From Sulfitobacter delicatus (lineage in GTDB: Bacteria; Pseudomonadota; Alphaproteobacteria; Rhodobacterales; Rhodobacteraceae), in assembly GCF_900102535.1 (NCBI RefSeq), contig NZ_FNBP01000005.1:62001-126000 (forward strand): 64,000 bases of DNA, written 5' to 3'. Shown here piece by piece: positions 32,113 through 42,095 of the stretch (within the stretch, counting starts at the first letter, position 1; each line of letters opens with the position of its first letter). The notes under the pieces were generated by a model. It was not told where the DNA came from. It worked only from the letters and a program-made list of their open reading frames with translations, and made no database searches. The translations under genes were made by a program, and so were the position numbers.

Positions 32113-32217
32113 CGTAGTCTCGCCTTTGTTCTTGCTGGCGTCCGCGTACCGGACCCCCCCATTGCGCCCAAGTATGGAGTGGGCGGGCGCGAGTTTCCAG
32201 ACTAAATATCAGCGAAC

Positions 32218-32246
32218 TAGGGGTGACTGAGGGTGGATCGTGTCAA
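32218..32246 (-). promoter_or_regulatory. Candidate hfq promoter
   Basis: A perfect TTGACA on the minus strand (32246-32241) overlaps the last codons of trkH. The downstream box is poor for sigma-70 (CCTAGT) but starts CCCC, which hints at a heat-shock-type -10. Uncertain. Confidence 0.3.
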
Positions 32247-33781
32247 GCGCGCCACAAATTGGGGCTCAGCAGCGCAATAATCGCCAAGGTTTCGAGCCTC
32301 CCTAGCACCATTGCACCGCAAAGGATCGCCTTGGCCGCGATCCCCAGTTCGATCAACCGGATCGGCGCGTCGGCAGCGTGTTCGATCAGCGGCCCGGTGG
32401 TCGAGAGAGTCGCCACCGACATGACCATTGCTGCGTCAAATGGCGCACCGGTCAGCGTAAGGAGCAAGGTAACACCGGCCAGTGACATGGCGAAGAGCAT
32501 AAAGAAGATCCAGGCGATGAAAGCGCCATTGCGTTGCAACCGCCGCCCCGCCGTGCCCGCACCGCTGACGGAGTTCGGATAAACAAGCCGGTCCATCTCG
32601 CGCACACCATTTTGATAAAGCGCAAAGACTCGCAGGAGCTTCACCCCGCCCGCCGTGGTGGCCACCCCGCCGCCGATGAGCGCAAGGCCCATGAGCACCA
32701 GTCCCGGCGTGCGCAGCCCAGACCAGCCCTGCGCCTCGATCCAATGCTCCGAGACAAAGCCGGTGGTAGTGAGGAAGGACATCACCGTAAAAATCGCGCC
32801 CCACAGCGCATGCAGGGCGCGCACGCCGTCGACTTCCAACTCCACTTCAAAGGCCCCGATCCAATGGCGGGCGAAAAGCAGAAGCGGCACGCCGACCACG
32901 ACCAAGATGCCGATACGGAACTCGGGGTCGGTCATCAGTCCGCCTTGGGTCGCCGTGACCGTGTCCTTTGAGAAGGTCAGCCGCGACAGGGCGAAGAACA
33001 TAAACAGCATCATCACCGCCTCGCCGGAGACATTGATCTGCGCCTCTTCGATCCCCCCGATCGGTGAAATCCCTGAGGTCGCCAGCACGGACATGGCATG
33101 ACAAAGGGCGACGAGCGCGGTCTCTCCGCCAATTACCAGCAAAAGCCAGAGCAGCAGCGTCAGCCCGACATAAATCGGCAAGAGCGCTTGCGTGGTGCGC
33201 AGCAGGCGTTGGCGCGGTGTGATGCGGCCCACGCGCACCCCGGAGCCCTCATCGGCCCGCCCCGGTTCGGCTTGGGCCGTCACCTCAAAACCGCCGAGGT
33301 GTAGGGGCGCAAGGATCGCAGATGCCGTGACCCACATTAGGAGCCCCCCCATCCAGCCAACCTGCGCACGCCAGAGATGCAACGTGTCGCTCAGACGGTT
33401 CGGGTCGTCAAAGACCGTCGCGCCGGTTGTGGTCAGAGCGCTGACCATCTCGAAGTAGACATTCACGAAGCGCGTGGTCGGCAGCGCTTCGATAAAAGGC
33501 ACGGCAAAGAAGACGGGCAGGAAAACAAAGGCAGACAGCAGCGACAAAAGCGGCCCAAGCGCGCCGTCCAGCGGTTTGCGACCGGCATGGGCGATGGCGA
33601 TCAGCGTAAAGGCTACAAGTCCCAGCACCCCCGCGTAGAGGAAAGCGCGGCTGGCCAGATGGTCATTCGCCACCAGCCCATGCATCGACGGCACAATCAT
33701 CGAGACCGCAGATACACCAAACAACTGCAGAAACAGCGGCAGCTGGGTAATCTCGCGGCGAATGGTGATCGATTGCGGCAC
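32243..33781 (-). CDS. trkH: Trk-type potassium transporter, membrane subunit
   Basis: Potassium channel-like subunit that works with TrkA. The protein has four repeated membrane-pore-membrane units with selectivity-filter motifs such as MVSALTTTGATVF, MSVLATSGISPIGG, MSFLTTTGFVSEHW and SVATLSTTGPL. I set the start at GTG 33781 (VPQSITIRREI), 17 nt after the trkA stop, because the longer in-frame extension overlaps trkA and looks non-coding. It follows trkA directly. Confidence 0.93.
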   Translation of the reverse strand: MPQSITIRREITQLPLFLQLFGVSAVSMIVPSMHGLVANDHLASRAFLYAGVLGLVAFTLIAIAHAGRKPLDGALGPLLSLLSAFVFLPVFFAVPFIEALPTTRFVNVYFEMVSALTTTGATVFDDPNRLSDTLHLWRAQVGWMGGLLMWVTASAILAPLHLGGFEVTAQAEPGRADEGSGVRVGRITPRQRLLRTTQALLPIYVGLTLLLWLLLVIGGETALVALCHAMSVLATSGISPIGGIEEAQINVSGEAVMMLFMFFALSRLTFSKDTVTATQGGLMTDPEFRIGILVVVGVPLLLFARHWIGAFEVELEVDGVRALHALWGAIFTVMSFLTTTGFVSEHWIEAQGWSGLRTPGLVLMGLALIGGGVATTAGGVKLLRVFALYQNGVREMDRLVYPNSVSGAGTAGRRLQRNGAFIAWIFFMLFAMSLAGVTLLLTLTGAPFDAAMVMSVATLSTTGPLIEHAADAPIRLIELGIAAKAILCGAMVLGRLETLAIIALLSPNLWRA

Positions 33782-33797
33782 CCTTGGCCCCCCGGGT

Positions 33798-35174
33798 TTA
33801 GAAGAAGTCGATCGAGACCTGTAGCAACTGTTCGACCCGTGGGACATCCTCGGCCAGCGCAAAGAGCGCCACCACATCGCCCTCGTCGATGCGGGTGCTG
33901 CCCATGGGACGGATCACCTTGCCCTCTTTACGTAACATGCCGATCAACACGCCTTCGGGGAAGTCGATCTCTGAGACTTTCTTGCCCGCCAGCGGCGAGG
34001 TCGACAGCACTTCGGCTTCAATCACCTCGGCCTCAGCATCACCGATGGAATAGACGGCCCGCACACGGCCATGGCGGATATGGCGCAGGATTGAGCTGAC
34101 GGTAGTGGCGCGCGGGTTGATATAGGCGTCGATGCCCAAGGGCGTCATCAGCGGCACCAGCGTCGGGTCATTGATCAGCGCGATAACGTAATCGCATCCT
34201 TCGGCCTTGGCCCGTACACAGGCGAGCATATTGGTCTTGTCATCGTCGGTCACCGCTAGCATCGCATCGGCCCGGCTGATTCCCGCTTCGGCCAGCAAGG
34301 CCGCGTCCAGCCCGTCGCCGTTCAAGACAATCGTCCGCTCCAACGCCTCGGCGGCCCGTTCGGCGCTCTTGCGGTTCTTCTCAATCATCTTGGTGCGCAC
34401 GCGCAGCGGCCCAGCCTCAAGGTGCTGCGCGACAGTCAACCCGACATTGCCGCCACCGACCAGCACGACACGTTCCTGTTTGGTGGTCTGCTTGCCGAAA
34501 ATCTCCATCGTGCGGGCGATGTCTTCGTGATGCGAAAAGACATAGCAGTCGTCACCGGGGAAAAGCTGGTCCTTTGCCTCGGGCGCGAACAGCGTGCCAT
34601 CGCGGCGTACGCCCACGACCACGGCGCGCAGGGTGGAGAACAGGTCGGTCAACTGCCGCAGCGGCGTGTTCACTACAGGACAGGCTTCGTCGATAGTGAT
34701 GCCCAGAAGCTGCGCCTGTCCGTCCATGAAAGTCTCGGTGTCGAAAGATGCAGGCGCACTGAGCCGCTGCAGGGCGGCAGTGGCGACTTCCATTTCAGGG
34801 CTAATCACCACGTCGATGGGCATGTGATCGCGGCGGTAGAGGTCAGAGTAAATCGCGTCGAGATAGGACTGGCTGCGCAGACGGGCGATCTTGCGGTTGA
34901 TGCCAAAAACCGAATGCGCGACCTGACAGGTCACCATATTGACCTCGTCCGAATGGGTCGCGGCGATGATCATCTCAGCATCCCGCGCCCCGGCGCGGTC
35001 AAGCACATCGGGGTAGCTCGCAAAACCCGCGATGCCCTGCACATCCAGCGTATCTGTGGCGCGGCGGATCAGTTCGGCGTTGCTGTCGACCACCGTGACA
35101 TCGTTGCGTTCCCCGCTGAGGTGCCGGGCGATCTGCCAGCCCACCTGCCCTGCGCCGCAAATGATGATCTTCAT
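33798..35174 (-). CDS. trkA: Trk system potassium transporter TrkA
   Basis: Peripheral cytoplasmic gating subunit that binds NAD(H) and controls TrkH. The 458-residue protein has two RCK modules, each with a Rossmann motif: IICGAGQVGWQIARHL at the start and VVLVGGGNVGLTVAQHLE at about residue 233. Each is followed by a TrkA-C ligand domain (QLLGITIDEACPVVNTPLRQ, and SPLAGKKVSEIDFPEGVLIG). It sits between ntrX and trkH, a common order in this group. Confidence 0.97.
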   Translation of the reverse strand: MKIIICGAGQVGWQIARHLSGERNDVTVVDSNAELIRRATDTLDVQGIAGFASYPDVLDRAGARDAEMIIAATHSDEVNMVTCQVAHSVFGINRKIARLRSQSYLDAIYSDLYRRDHMPIDVVISPEMEVATAALQRLSAPASFDTETFMDGQAQLLGITIDEACPVVNTPLRQLTDLFSTLRAVVVGVRRDGTLFAPEAKDQLFPGDDCYVFSHHEDIARTMEIFGKQTTKQERVVLVGGGNVGLTVAQHLEAGPLRVRTKMIEKNRKSAERAAEALERTIVLNGDGLDAALLAEAGISRADAMLAVTDDDKTNMLACVRAKAEGCDYVIALINDPTLVPLMTPLGIDAYINPRATTVSSILRHIRHGRVRAVYSIGDAEAEVIEAEVLSTSPLAGKKVSEIDFPEGVLIGMLRKEGKVIRPMGSTRIDEGDVVALFALAEDVPRVEQLLQVSIDFF

Positions 35175-35302
35175 AAAGGCTTCCTTACCCTTGGCCTTAC
35201 CTTGCGGCCGCGGTCATATCAGGTCGGTTAGATGGCATGACAGATGGTATGGCAAGGGTCAAATCAATTGTCTTTGCAGGGCAAGGGGCGCATGATGTGG
35301 GG

Positions 35303-35797
35303 ATGAAACAGATCCTCAATCGCCTGCCCCGCCCCGCTTTATGGCTCAGCCTCGCAGCCCTCGGGGCCGCGGCCTGTGCGCCACTGAACACCTATTACAA
35401 ACCAGGCGCGAATGTTGCTCAGGTGAGCCGCGCGACAACCGCTTGCGAAGTGCAGGCGTTGCGCGATGTGCCAGTCTCAACCCAAGTGCGCCGTGAGCCG
35501 CCGCGCTATATCCCGCCGCGCCAGATTTGTGATGCCAACAACAATTGCGTCACAAAGGGCGGATTTTACGTGCCCGGCGAGCTGGTGACTTTTGATCCCA
35601 ATGTCGCTCTGCGCAAACGGGTGGAGACACAATGTATGGCTGACCGCGGTTTTGCGCCTGTGTCGATCCCGGCATGCCCCGCCAGCGTGGCCCGCGCCGC
35701 GCCGGCGCGCGCGACCACGACACTGCCCGCGTTGAACGAGAACTCTTGTGTGATCCGCAATGACGGCGGGTCTTTTCAGATCGTCACGCGCGGCTGA
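35303..35797 (+). CDS. Exported or lipoprotein-like protein of unknown function
   Basis: No named family recognised. The 164-residue protein begins with a signal sequence (RPALWLSLAALGAAACAPL) ending in a lipobox-like AAAC. The mature part has eight or so cysteines in short motifs (TTACEVQAL, RQICDANNNCVTKGG, ETQCMADRGF, SIPACPAS, ENSCVIRN), suggesting several disulfides in the periplasm. ATG 35303 is chosen over an in-frame ATG 22 codons upstream, since the latter would precede the signal peptide with polar sequence. It is convergent with ntrX. Confidence 0.75.
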   Translation: MKQILNRLPRPALWLSLAALGAAACAPLNTYYKPGANVAQVSRATTACEVQALRDVPVSTQVRREPPRYIPPRQICDANNNCVTKGGFYVPGELVTFDPNVALRKRVETQCMADRGFAPVSIPACPASVARAAPARATTTLPALNENSCVIRNDGGSFQIVTRG

Positions 35798-35807
35798 GGG
35801 CGGGAAA

Positions 35808-35854
35808 GCGAGGGGCCGGCCCCTCGCGCTCCCCGAAGTGTTTTTGGCCAAAAA
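35808..35854. terminator. 20-bp perfect palindrome plus TTTTTGGCCAAAAA
   Basis: A perfect palindrome (10-bp arms GCGAGGGGCC/GGCCCCTCGC, 35808-35827) precedes TTTTTGGCCAAAAA (35841-35854), between convergent genes. It is a likely bidirectional terminator. The second element recurs in near-identical form after cinA. Confidence 0.65.
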
Positions 35855-35863
35855 GAATTAGGG

Positions 35864-37276
35864 TTAGCCGGTCGCTTCGGCTTCTTCATCAACATGTGCT
35901 ACGCGGACGCCGGCCTTGGCAGAGGTGACCACGCCGAGCGATTTCAGTTTGCGGTGAAGCGCTGAGCGTTCCATGCCGACGAAATTTGCGGTGCGGCTGA
36001 TGTTGCCGCCGAAACGGTTTATCTGGGTCAGGAGATATTCCCGCTCAAAGGCCTCACGCGCCTCGCGCAGTGGCAGGGTTGCCAGTGCACCGGAGAGGAC
36101 TACGCGGCCTTCTTCGCCGCCGCCGTCTTCTTCGCCCGGCAATTCGCGCGCTTCGATCGGGCCGGAGCCGTCGCCGAGGATCAGCACCCGTTCCACAAGG
36201 TTCTTGAGTTGCCGCACATTGCCTGGCCAGACCATCGTTTGCATCAGCGCCACGGCGTCTTCTGTCAGGCTGCGCTGAGGCAGGCCTTGGGACGCGTTGA
36301 ACTCGGCGATGAAATGCTCGGCGAGAAGCGGGATGTCTTCGCGGCGTTCTTCCAGCGAGGGCACGGCGATAGGGACGACGTTCAGGCGGTGATAGAGTTC
36401 TTGCCGGAAGGTATCGGCCTTGATCGCCTGATCGAGATCGCGGTTGGTGGAGGAAATCACGCGCAGGTCAACGCGCACCTTGTCCGTGCCGCCGACCCGG
36501 GTGAATTGCTGGTCCACGAGCACGCGCAGGATTTTCGACTGGGTGCCAAGCGGCATGTCCGCGACCTCGTCAAAATAGATCACCCCGCCATGGGCCTGCT
36601 CTAGCAGACCGGGTTCCACACCGCGGTCCGGGGTTTCGCGGCCAAAGAGGACTTCTTCCATCCGGTCCGGGGCCACACCGGCGCAGTTCACGGTGACGAA
36701 GGGCGCCGAAGCGCGGGCGGAATTGGCGTGGATGTAGCGTGCGGCCACTTCCTTGCCCGAGCCTGCGGGACCGGTCAGCATCACGCGACCATTGGATTTG
36801 GTGACCTTGTCGAGTTGGCTCAGCAAGGCGCGGTAGGGGGCGGAGGTGCCGATCATCTCGGCGGTGGTCGTATCCCGGCGTTTGAGGGTCAGGTTCTCGC
36901 GGCGCAGGCGCGAGGTTTCCATGGCGCGGCGGATTACGACGAGCAACTGATCGATATTAAAAGGCTTTTCGATGAAGTCGTAGGCGCCCTGTTTGATTGC
37001 TGCCACGGCAATCTCAATATTGCCATGGCCTGAGATGATGACCACCGGCACATCCGGGTTGTCGCGTTTCACGGTTTTCAGGATGTCGATCCCGTCCATC
37101 CGGCTGTCTTTGAGCCAGATGTCGAGAATGATCAGCGCAGGGGCTTCGGTGTTGATCTCGCCCATCGCCTCGTCCGAGTTTCCAGCCAGCCGGGTGGCAA
37201 AGCCTTCGTCCTGCAGAATATCCGAGATCAACTCACGGATGTCGCGTTCGTCATCTACAATCAGGATGTCACTCAT
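35864..37276 (-). CDS. ntrX: Response regulator NtrX
   Basis: AAA+ response regulator of the NtrY-NtrX system, linked to nitrogen and respiratory control. The 470-residue protein has a receiver domain (phospho-acceptor Asp52 in IILDIWLKD), an AAA+ domain with Walker A GPAGSGKE and Walker B GGVIYFDEVADMP, and a Fis-type HTH at the C-terminus (INRFGGNISRTANFVGMERS). The sigma-54-contacting GAFTGA loop is absent; its place is taken by GRETPDRGVEPG. It overlaps ntrY by 8 nt. Confidence 0.96.
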   Translation of the reverse strand: MSDILIVDDERDIRELISDILQDEGFATRLAGNSDEAMGEINTEAPALIILDIWLKDSRMDGIDILKTVKRDNPDVPVVIISGHGNIEIAVAAIKQGAYDFIEKPFNIDQLLVVIRRAMETSRLRRENLTLKRRDTTTAEMIGTSAPYRALLSQLDKVTKSNGRVMLTGPAGSGKEVAARYIHANSARASAPFVTVNCAGVAPDRMEEVLFGRETPDRGVEPGLLEQAHGGVIYFDEVADMPLGTQSKILRVLVDQQFTRVGGTDKVRVDLRVISSTNRDLDQAIKADTFRQELYHRLNVVPIAVPSLEERREDIPLLAEHFIAEFNASQGLPQRSLTEDAVALMQTMVWPGNVRQLKNLVERVLILGDGSGPIEARELPGEEDGGGEEGRVVLSGALATLPLREAREAFEREYLLTQINRFGGNISRTANFVGMERSALHRKLKSLGVVTSAKAGVRVAHVDEEAEATG

Positions 37277-39524
37277 CTGCCTTGTCCCCTTGCTGTGCTG
37301 TTGTGTCGGCGGCCAGTGGCAGTGTGATCACCGCCATCGCCCCATGGTGGTCCTGCCCGTCAAAGGCAGGCGCGGTTTCGAGCGTCAGGCTGCCGCCATG
37401 TTCCTCGATAATCTTTTTCACGATCGGCAGGCCGAGGCCGGTGCCTTCACTGCGGGTTGTGACATAGGGCTCAAACAGCCGCGCGCGGTCTTCGGGCAGG
37501 CCGATGCCGTTGTCTGCGATGGTGATGCGCAGCTGTTGGTCCTTGGTAGTCAAGGCGACGCGGATCTCCGGCTTGAGGTTGTCCGGCGCACCTTTTTCTT
37601 TAAGCGTTTCAATCGCTTCGCCGGCGTTCTTGACCAAGTTGGTGAGCGCTTGGGAGATCATGGTTGCGTCGATATCGGCCATAACGGGCGTCTTGGGCAG
37701 GTCCATGTCGATGGTCACACCTTCTTCCCGCGTTTGCTGGAGCAGCACGGCGTCGCGCAGCAGATCGGTGATGTTCTGGCGGCTGGTTTCCGGCTCTGGC
37801 ATGCGGGCGAATTTGGAGAATTCATCGACGATGCGGCGCAGGTCGCCGGTCTGGCGGATGATAACGCCGGTCATCTGCTCCAACGCGGCGTCGTCGCCCT
37901 CGGCCATTTTCGGGCCGAACTTGCGCTTGATCCGCTCGGCGCTGAGCTGGATCGGCGTCAGCGGGTTCTTGATCTCATGGGCGATCCGCCGCGCCACGTC
38001 GCCCCATGCAGCCATCCGCTGTGCGCTGACCAGATCAGTGACGTCGTCGAAGGCGACAACATAGCCTTCAAGTGCGCCGTCTTGGGCGCGCCGCGTGGCC
38101 ATGCGCACCAGCAGGTTTTCCATTTCCCCTTGGCGGGAGACTTTGACTTCGGCCTGCGCGACCTCGCCGGATGCGGTTTTGACCGTTTCAAAAAGCGGGC
38201 CGAACTCCGGCACCGCCACGGTCAACGGGAGGCTTTGCTGCTCCTCGGACCAGTCCAGCAGGCGCATGGCCGAGCGGTTCACGAAAGTGACGCGCCCTTC
38301 TGGGTCCAGCCCGACAACCCCTGAGGTCACGGAACTCAAGACAGAGTCGAACAACCGGCGGCGGCGCTCAATTTGGTCAGTGTTCTCCAGCAGAGTCTCC
38401 CGTTGGCCTTTGAGCTGGCGGGTCATCTGGTTGAAGTAGCGCCCGAGCATGGCGATCTCGTCGTCACCCTCTTCTTCGCGCACCTGTACGTTCAGGTCAC
38501 CCGCGCCGACCTGTTGCGCCGCCCCGGTGAGCCGCCCAACCGGGCCGGACAGACGCTCGGCAAACCACAGGCCAAGCCAGACCGCGGCAAGGATCAGAAT
38601 GACCGCAAACCCCAGATAAACAAGGGCGAATTCAAACAGAAGCCGCCCACGCTCGGACTCGAGCTGTTGGTAGAGCCGCACGGTTTCCTTGGTCTCATCC
38701 AGTAGCGACAGGATTTCCCCATCTACCGCGCGGGAAATATAGAGGTAACGGTCGACATAGGCGTCCATCGGCACCAATGCGCGAAATTCGTTGTTGGGCC
38801 AGTCCTCGATCACCAACAGCCCCTCTTCGGTGGCCTCGGCGATCTGCTCTTCGGTGGGGGCTTCAAAGTCAAAGAGGTAGGAACGGTCCCCGCGGGCGCG
38901 GATTTGGGCCGTGCTGTCGATCAGAAAGGCCTCGCGCAGCCCGCGTTGGATCTGTCGTTGACCCTCGCCCAACAATTCGCTGTCGGACAGTGCAATCCCC
39001 TGCGCCCGCGCGTTGTCGATGCTGCGTGCGAGGGTCTGGGCATCGGCGATCAGGTCTTCGCGCTGTTCGGCCTCATAGGCTTCCGCTGCCGCGAGCGAGG
39101 AGCCGACCACGCCGCTGACTCGGTCCGAGAACCATCCTTCAAGCCCGACATTCACTGTCAGCCCCGCAAAGATCGCCACGGTTACCGTCGGGATCAGCGC
39201 CATTAGTGCGAAGACACCCGTCAAGCGCAGGTGCAGCCGTGAGCCTGCCGATTTGGCGCGGCGGGCCGAGATCAGCCGCCCGACTTGGATCAGCACCAGC
39301 GCTGCGACGAGCAGCACATAGACCAGATCGGTCAGCAAAATGAGCCGAAGGTTAAAAGTGTCCGTCCCCTGCCCCAGCGGCCCGAGCGCGAGGTAGGTGG
39401 CGAGTGCAAGGACGGGGCCGAGCACGACCAGTCCAAAAGTGGACCAGTTGCGCACCCGTTTGACGCGCCTCAGCCGTCCCAAACGCTCAAGTTTGAACCT
39501 GCGTGACCGGGTTGCCACCCGCAT
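37269..39524 (-). CDS. ntrY: Sensor histidine kinase NtrY
   Basis: Inner-membrane kinase that phosphorylates NtrX. The 751-residue protein has four membrane segments in the first 320 residues with a periplasmic or extracytoplasmic sensor part between the third and fourth. These are followed by HAMP (ERLSGPVGRLTGAAQQVGAG), PAS (GLDPEGRVTFVNRSAMRLL), HisKA with the phospho-His in [16 protein letters not shown], and the ATPase domain (DNGIGLPEDRARLFEPY, GTGLGLPIVKKI). It is followed by ntrX with overlap. The 95-nt gap to ntrC suggests its own promoter. Confidence 0.96.
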   Translation of the reverse strand: MRVATRSRRFKLERLGRLRRVKRVRNWSTFGLVVLGPVLALATYLALGPLGQGTDTFNLRLILLTDLVYVLLVAALVLIQVGRLISARRAKSAGSRLHLRLTGVFALMALIPTVTVAIFAGLTVNVGLEGWFSDRVSGVVGSSLAAAEAYEAEQREDLIADAQTLARSIDNARAQGIALSDSELLGEGQRQIQRGLREAFLIDSTAQIRARGDRSYLFDFEAPTEEQIAEATEEGLLVIEDWPNNEFRALVPMDAYVDRYLYISRAVDGEILSLLDETKETVRLYQQLESERGRLLFEFALVYLGFAVILILAAVWLGLWFAERLSGPVGRLTGAAQQVGAGDLNVQVREEEGDDEIAMLGRYFNQMTRQLKGQRETLLENTDQIERRRRLFDSVLSSVTSGVVGLDPEGRVTFVNRSAMRLLDWSEEQQSLPLTVAVPEFGPLFETVKTASGEVAQAEVKVSRQGEMENLLVRMATRRAQDGALEGYVVAFDDVTDLVSAQRMAAWGDVARRIAHEIKNPLTPIQLSAERIKRKFGPKMAEGDDAALEQMTGVIIRQTGDLRRIVDEFSKFARMPEPETSRQNITDLLRDAVLLQQTREEGVTIDMDLPKTPVMADIDATMISQALTNLVKNAGEAIETLKEKGAPDNLKPEIRVALTTKDQQLRITIADNGIGLPEDRARLFEPYVTTRSEGTGLGLPIVKKIIEEHGGSLTLETAPAFDGQDHHGAMAVITLPLAADTTAQQGDKADE

Positions 39525-39619
39525 ACCTCACCGATGTTGTGATGCATTGCTGCATCTACCGCCATATTATGTGGTCCTGACCGGGATAGTTCCCCGATGG
39601 CCACGGTTATGTGGCTCTT

Positions 39620-41008
39620 TTACATCATCTTGCGGCCCCGTGTCACCTCAATATCGAGGTCGGTGATCTTTTTCCGCAGGGTATTTCGGTTAATTCCCAG
39701 TAAAGCCGCACATTTCGCCTGATTGCCTGCCGTGGCGGCAAGCGCGATTTCGATGAGCGGCAATTCGACTTCGCGCAGGATGCGGGCGTAGAGACCGGGC
39801 GGGGGCAACATGGCCCCATGCAGGTCGAAATAGCGCCGCAGATGCCGTTCGACCGATGCGCCCATGCGCTCATTGTCGGCCTCTTTCTGCAAGGGCGCAC
39901 GGCTCGATTGCGCACCAAGCAAGCGGGTCACGTCGCTCTCTGTTACCTCACCGCCTAGGCTGGCTTGGGCCAACTGCCGGATCGTGTGTTCCAACTGGCG
40001 CACATTGCCGGGCCAAGGCGCTTTCTGCAGCGCCCGTGCAGCAGCGTCCGACAGGGTGACGGCATGGGACGCTCCGTTGTCCTTGCTCAAGAAATGCTCG
40101 GCCAAAAGCGGGATGTCTTCAACCCGGTCACGCAAAGCAGGCACGTCAATCGTCGCCCCCGTCAGGCGGAAATAGAGGTCGCGGCGCAGACTGCCATCTT
40201 CAATCGCGGCTTCGAGATCAGCTTGGCTGGTGGCGATAAAGCTTGGCGCATCACCGCCCTCGCCCTTCGCGCCGGGCATGTCCAGCATGCGGACCAGCCG
40301 CGCTTGGTGCTCCAGCGGCAGATCAGCCACTTCGTCGATCATCAGCGTGCCGCCGCGCAGCCGCGCCAAGAGTTGCGCCGGGCCGTCGACTTCGACAAGG
40401 TCCATCTCGGTCAAAGTAATGAACGGCAGGCTGCGTCGATCCGACAGATCATGGATCGCCCGCCCGATCAGCGATTTCCCGGTGCCGCTCTCGCCGCGGA
40501 TCAAGACCGGCAGATCGCTGTTCAGGACCTGCGCCACTGCGCGGTAGAGCGCCTGCATGACCGGGGTGCGCCCGATCATCGGCAAGTCGTCCCCCTCAGC
40601 ACTCGCTTCATCCGGCGCACTACCGCCCCGGCGCGGCAGGTTCGCGCTTTGCTCCAGCGCGCGGGCGGTGCGTTTCATCAGATCAGGCAGGTCAAACGGC
40701 TTGGGCAAATAGTCGAAAGCCTCAGCTTCATTCGCCTTGATCGCCGTCATGATCGTGTTTTGGGCCGAAATCACGATGACCGGCAGGCCGGGCCGATCCT
40801 GCGCAATTTTCGGCAGCATTTCTAACCCGTTACCGTCCGGCATAATCACATCGGAGATCACCGCATCGCCTTTACCCTCGCCAACCCACCGCATCAGCGT
40901 GGTCAGGCTCGAGGTCGCATGCACCTTGCAGCCCGCGCGGGTGAGCGCTTGGGTTAAAACAGTGCGGATCGTGCGGTCGTCATCGGCGACGAGGATGGTC
41001 CCGTCCAT
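39620..41008 (-). CDS. ntrC: Nitrogen regulation protein NtrC, variant lacking GAFTGA
   Basis: Nitrogen-starvation activator phosphorylated by NtrB. The 462-residue protein has a receiver (Asp53 in [10 protein letters not shown]), an AAA+ domain with Walker [14 protein letters not shown] and Walker [14 protein letters not shown], and a C-terminal Fis-type HTH ([20 protein letters not shown]). Between [10 protein letters not shown] and the Walker B region the usual sequence with GAFTGA is missing, as known for Rhodobacter capsulatus NtrC, which works with sigma-70 polymerase. ATG 41008 has AGGAG just upstream and follows the ntrB stop. Confidence 0.96.
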   Translation of the reverse strand: MDGTILVADDDRTIRTVLTQALTRAGCKVHATSSLTTLMRWVGEGKGDAVISDVIMPDGNGLEMLPKIAQDRPGLPVIVISAQNTIMTAIKANEAEAFDYLPKPFDLPDLMKRTARALEQSANLPRRGGSAPDEASAEGDDLPMIGRTPVMQALYRAVAQVLNSDLPVLIRGESGTGKSLIGRAIHDLSDRRSLPFITLTEMDLVEVDGPAQLLARLRGGTLMIDEVADLPLEHQARLVRMLDMPGAKGEGGDAPSFIATSQADLEAAIEDGSLRRDLYFRLTGATIDVPALRDRVEDIPLLAEHFLSKDNGASHAVTLSDAAARALQKAPWPGNVRQLEHTIRQLAQASLGGEVTESDVTRLLGAQSSRAPLQKEADNERMGASVERHLRRYFDLHGAMLPPPGLYARILREVELPLIEIALAATAGNQAKCAALLGINRNTLRKKITDLDIEVTRGRKMM

Positions 41009-41009
41009 A

Positions 41010-42095
41010 TCAATTCTCCTGAAGGTCAGCCGCCGAAGCACGCGGCAGCGAAATGCGAAAAACAGTGCGCCCGGGGGCGGAGGCGACGGAAATCCAGCCG
41101 CCGTGATCTGAAATAATCTTGCTCACCAGTGCCAACCCCAAGCCGGTGCCGTTCTCGCGGCCCGAAACGAAGGGGTCGAAAACATCTGTGCGGATCTGTT
41201 CCGGCAGGCCGGGGCCGTCATCAATAACTTCGATCTGCAAGGGCAGCGGCTGGCCATCGCCATCGGCACGGCGAAGTTGAAAGCCATGTTCGTAAAAACT
41301 GCGCAGACGGATCGTGCCGCCCGCCTCGCCCGCCGCTTCAGAGGCGTTGCGGATCAGGTTCGACAGGACCTGCAAGAGCTGGTCTTTGTCGCCAAGCGCA
41401 GGCGGCAGCGAGGGATCGTAATCCTCAATAATCTTCATATTCGACCCAAAGCCCAGCAAGGCCGAGCGCCGCGCGCGGTCCAGCACGTCATGCAGGTTCA
41501 CCGGTTTGCGCTCTGGCGCCGTAAGATTGCCGAATTGCTCAACCTGCCCCAGTAGTTTCACGATGCGGCGGCTTTCGGCGACGATCAGATCGGTCAGTTC
41601 CAGATCATCCGGCCCAAGGTTCATCGACAAAAGCTGCGCGGCGCCGGTGATCCCGGCGAGAGGATTTTTGATCTCATGGGCCAGCATCTCAGCCATGCCG
41701 ATAGCGGATTTGGCGGCAGATTTGACGCTGTGGTCCTGCGTCACCCGCCCGGCCAATTCGCGCGGGGTGATCATCAGGATCATCTGCCCTGCCCCCCCTG
41801 ACAGGGGCGCGATTTGAAGCCCGCATTGCAAGGGCGCACGCTGCATCGCGCCTACGTCCACGTCATTCACAAAAAGCGGGGTGCCCTGCGCGCGGGCACG
41901 GGCAAAGGCAGCTTCAAGCGGATGGTCCACGGCGATCAGCTTCCACAGCGGCACACCCCGCGCGGTCCGAGCTGACGTGTTCAAGAAGCCTTCGGCGGCG
42001 GGGTTAATGTTCGTGACCCGATCATCTGCTCCGACGATGAAGGCAGGCACCGGCAAGGACGTCCAAACCTGCTGCTCTTCGACGACCGGGCTCAT
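41010..42095 (-). CDS. ntrB: Nitrogen regulation histidine kinase NtrB
   Basis: Soluble kinase/phosphatase controlled by PII that phosphorylates NtrC. The 361-residue protein has an N-terminal PAS ([19 protein letters not shown]), HisKA with the phospho-His in [18 protein letters not shown], and an ATPase domain ([51 protein letters not shown]). It has no membrane segment. It overlaps dusB by 4 nt and ends 2 nt before ntrC, so the three are one operon. Confidence 0.96.
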   Translation of the reverse strand: MSPVVEEQQVWTSLPVPAFIVGADDRVTNINPAAEGFLNTSARTARGVPLWKLIAVDHPLEAAFARARAQGTPLFVNDVDVGAMQRAPLQCGLQIAPLSGGAGQMILMITPRELAGRVTQDHSVKSAAKSAIGMAEMLAHEIKNPLAGITGAAQLLSMNLGPDDLELTDLIVAESRRIVKLLGQVEQFGNLTAPERKPVNLHDVLDRARRSALLGFGSNMKIIEDYDPSLPPALGDKDQLLQVLSNLIRNASEAAGEAGGTIRLRSFYEHGFQLRRADGDGQPLPLQIEVIDDGPGLPEQIRTDVFDPFVSGRENGTGLGLALVSKIISDHGGWISVASAPGRTVFRISLPRASAADLQEN

